From: Roseovarius nubinhibens ISM
GTDB taxonomy: Bacteria > Pseudomonadota > Alphaproteobacteria > Rhodobacterales > Rhodobacteraceae
Direction: 5' to 3'
DNA length: 64,000 nucleotides
NCBI RefSeq assembly: GCF_000152625.1
Contig: NZ_CH724156.1
Location: 504,966 to 568,965, forward strand
Below the pieces are notes generated by a model. It was not told where the DNA came from, searched no databases, and was given only the letters and a program-made list of their open reading frames with translations. The position numbers and the translations under genes were made by a program. Of the stretch, positions 63,211 to 64,000 are shown piece after piece (within the stretch, counting starts at the first letter, position 1; each line of letters opens with the position of its first letter).

Positions 63211-64000
63211 TCACACAGAGGCAAGCACCCGGTCCACCGCCCGCCCCAGCGCGTCGAGCGCACCGTCAAGCTCGGCCTCGCTGGCAATGAACGGCGGCGC
63301 GAGCAGCACATGATCGCCCTGCCGCCCATCCCGCGTCCCCGCCATCGGGTAACAGACAAGCCCCTCGTCAAACGCCGCTTTCTTGAGCTTGCCCGCCACG
63401 CCCAGCGCCGGATCAAAGGGCGTCTTGCCGTCGCGCTCGGCCACGAACTCGATCCCCCAGAAAAGACCCCGCCCGCGAATATCGCCGACATGGGGATGCT
63501 GGGCAAACCGCGCCCGCAGCGCCGTCTCGAAATACGCGCCCCGCGCCTGCACCTGCGCCACCAGATCCCGGTCGAGCAATTCCTGCAGCACCGCAAGCCC
63601 CGCCGCCGCCGCCACCGGATGCCCCAAATAGGTATGCCCATGCTGGAAAAACCCGCTACCCCCGGCAATCGCGTCATAGATCGCCTTGCTGCAGAGCATC
63701 GCGCCAATCGGCTGATAGCCCGCGCCAAGCCCCTTGGCGATACACAGGATATCCGGCGCGATCCCCTCCGCCTCGCAGGCAAAGAGATGCCCGGTCCGCC
63801 CCATGCCGCACATCACCTCATCAAGGATCAAGAGCACGCCATACTTATCGCAAATCTCCCGGATGCGGGCGAAATACCCCGGCGCCGCCGGCACCGCCCC
63901 AAGCGTCGCGCCGACCACCGGCTCGGCGATAAAGGCCATAACCGTTTCCGGCCCAAGCCGCAGGATCTCCGTCTCGAGCGCATCGGCCGTGCGTTGCCCA
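63211..64000 (-). CDS. Class III aminotransferase, N-terminus cut by window edge
   Basis: The visible 263 residues form the C-terminal part of a PLP-dependent class III aminotransferase. MAFIAEPVVG and ILDEVMCGMGRTGHLFA are the PLP-binding region with the Asp of the DEV motif, CIAKGLGAGYQPIGA contains the Schiff-base Lys, and FQHGHTYLGHPVAAAA follows. The frame continues to the last base, so the N-terminal third lies outside. Relatives use 4-aminobutyrate, beta-alanine, taurine, ornithine or diamines; the exact substrate is not predictable. Confidence 0.9.
   Translation of the reverse strand, partial: GQRTADALETEILRLGPETVMAFIAEPVVGATLGAVPAAPGYFARIREICDKYGVLLILDEVMCGMGRTGHLFACEAEGIAPDILCIAKGLGAGYQPIGAMLCSKAIYDAIAGGSGFFQHGHTYLGHPVAAAAGLAVLQELLDRDLVAQVQARGAYFETALRARFAQHPHVGDIRGRGLFWGIEFVAERDGKTPFDPALGVAGKLKKAAFDEGLVCYPMAGTRDGRQGDHVLLAPPFIASEAELDGALDALGRAVDRVLASV

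Overview
This window looks like a chromosomal segment of a Rhodobacteraceae (Roseobacter-group) alphaproteobacterium. The reasons are the high G+C content, the petABC order, an RpoH-type sigma factor, a HutF-type histidine route, DUF1244/YtoQ-type small proteins and several genes for methylated-amine catabolism. No prophage, insertion sequence, CRISPR array or origin was seen. The gene at each window edge is cut: a small membrane protein at base 1 and a class III aminotransferase at base 64000.

Layout. 1-5.4 kb: pyruvate kinase with a small membrane protein, an N-formylglutamate amidohydrolase/tautomerase-like/DUF1244 trio, mscL, a DMT exporter and YtoQ. 5.4-10.7 kb: pheT and the cytochrome bc1 operon petABC. 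10.9-16.7 kb: an outer-membrane barrel protein, two glutathione S-transferases, an A/T-richer glycosyltransferase, dapF-mtaB, tRNA-Lys(UUU) and a small orphan gene. 17-28.5 kb: two parallel modules, each with a FAD/GcvT-type demethylating dehydrogenase, an MttB-family methyltransferase lacking pyrrolysine and a LysR regulator, placed on either side of threonine dehydrogenase. 28.6-29.3 kb: a non-coding array of three tandem 227-273 bp units, each with two GC-rich hairpins. 29.3-31.5 kb: hutF and its likely repressor gene hutC. 31.8-37.5 kb: the cell-elongation operon mreBCD-mrdA-rodA. 37.5-42.8 kb: a hydroxyacid dehydrogenase, an SseB-like protein with a uracil-DNA glycosylase-like protein, an ArsR regulator with a Cys-containing permease, and nhaA. 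43-47.7 kb: capsule/KDO operon kpsT-kpsE-kdsA-phosphomannomutase. 47.7-52.2 kb: TauE/SafE exporter with TIGR02186, the overlapping chain nifU-tsaB-rimI-lysE, and a universal stress protein. 52.3-58.9 kb: a minus-strand run rpoH-chaN-coaBC-dut-moeB-dcp. 59-64 kb: cobU with a phosphatase, a GST, a molybdopterin oxidoreductase and the aminotransferase.

How the genes may work together. The 17-28.5 kb region is probably a methylated-amine/one-carbon block: MttB-type proteins would remove a methyl from a quaternary amine, the FAD/GcvT enzymes would oxidise the tertiary or secondary amines and pass one-carbon units to tetrahydrofolate, and Tdh also leads towards glycine. TsaB and MtaB act on the same nucleotide, A37 of ANN-decoding tRNAs. 

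The most unusual non-coding signals are (i) a dispersed 44-bp element made of four 11-bp repeats, in four intergenic copies, (ii) the tandem hairpin array beside one of those copies, (iii) a CceR-like palindrome before pyk, and (iv) a GntR/HutC-like palindrome over the hutF promoter. All functional statements are homology judgements made by eye; no database search was run.
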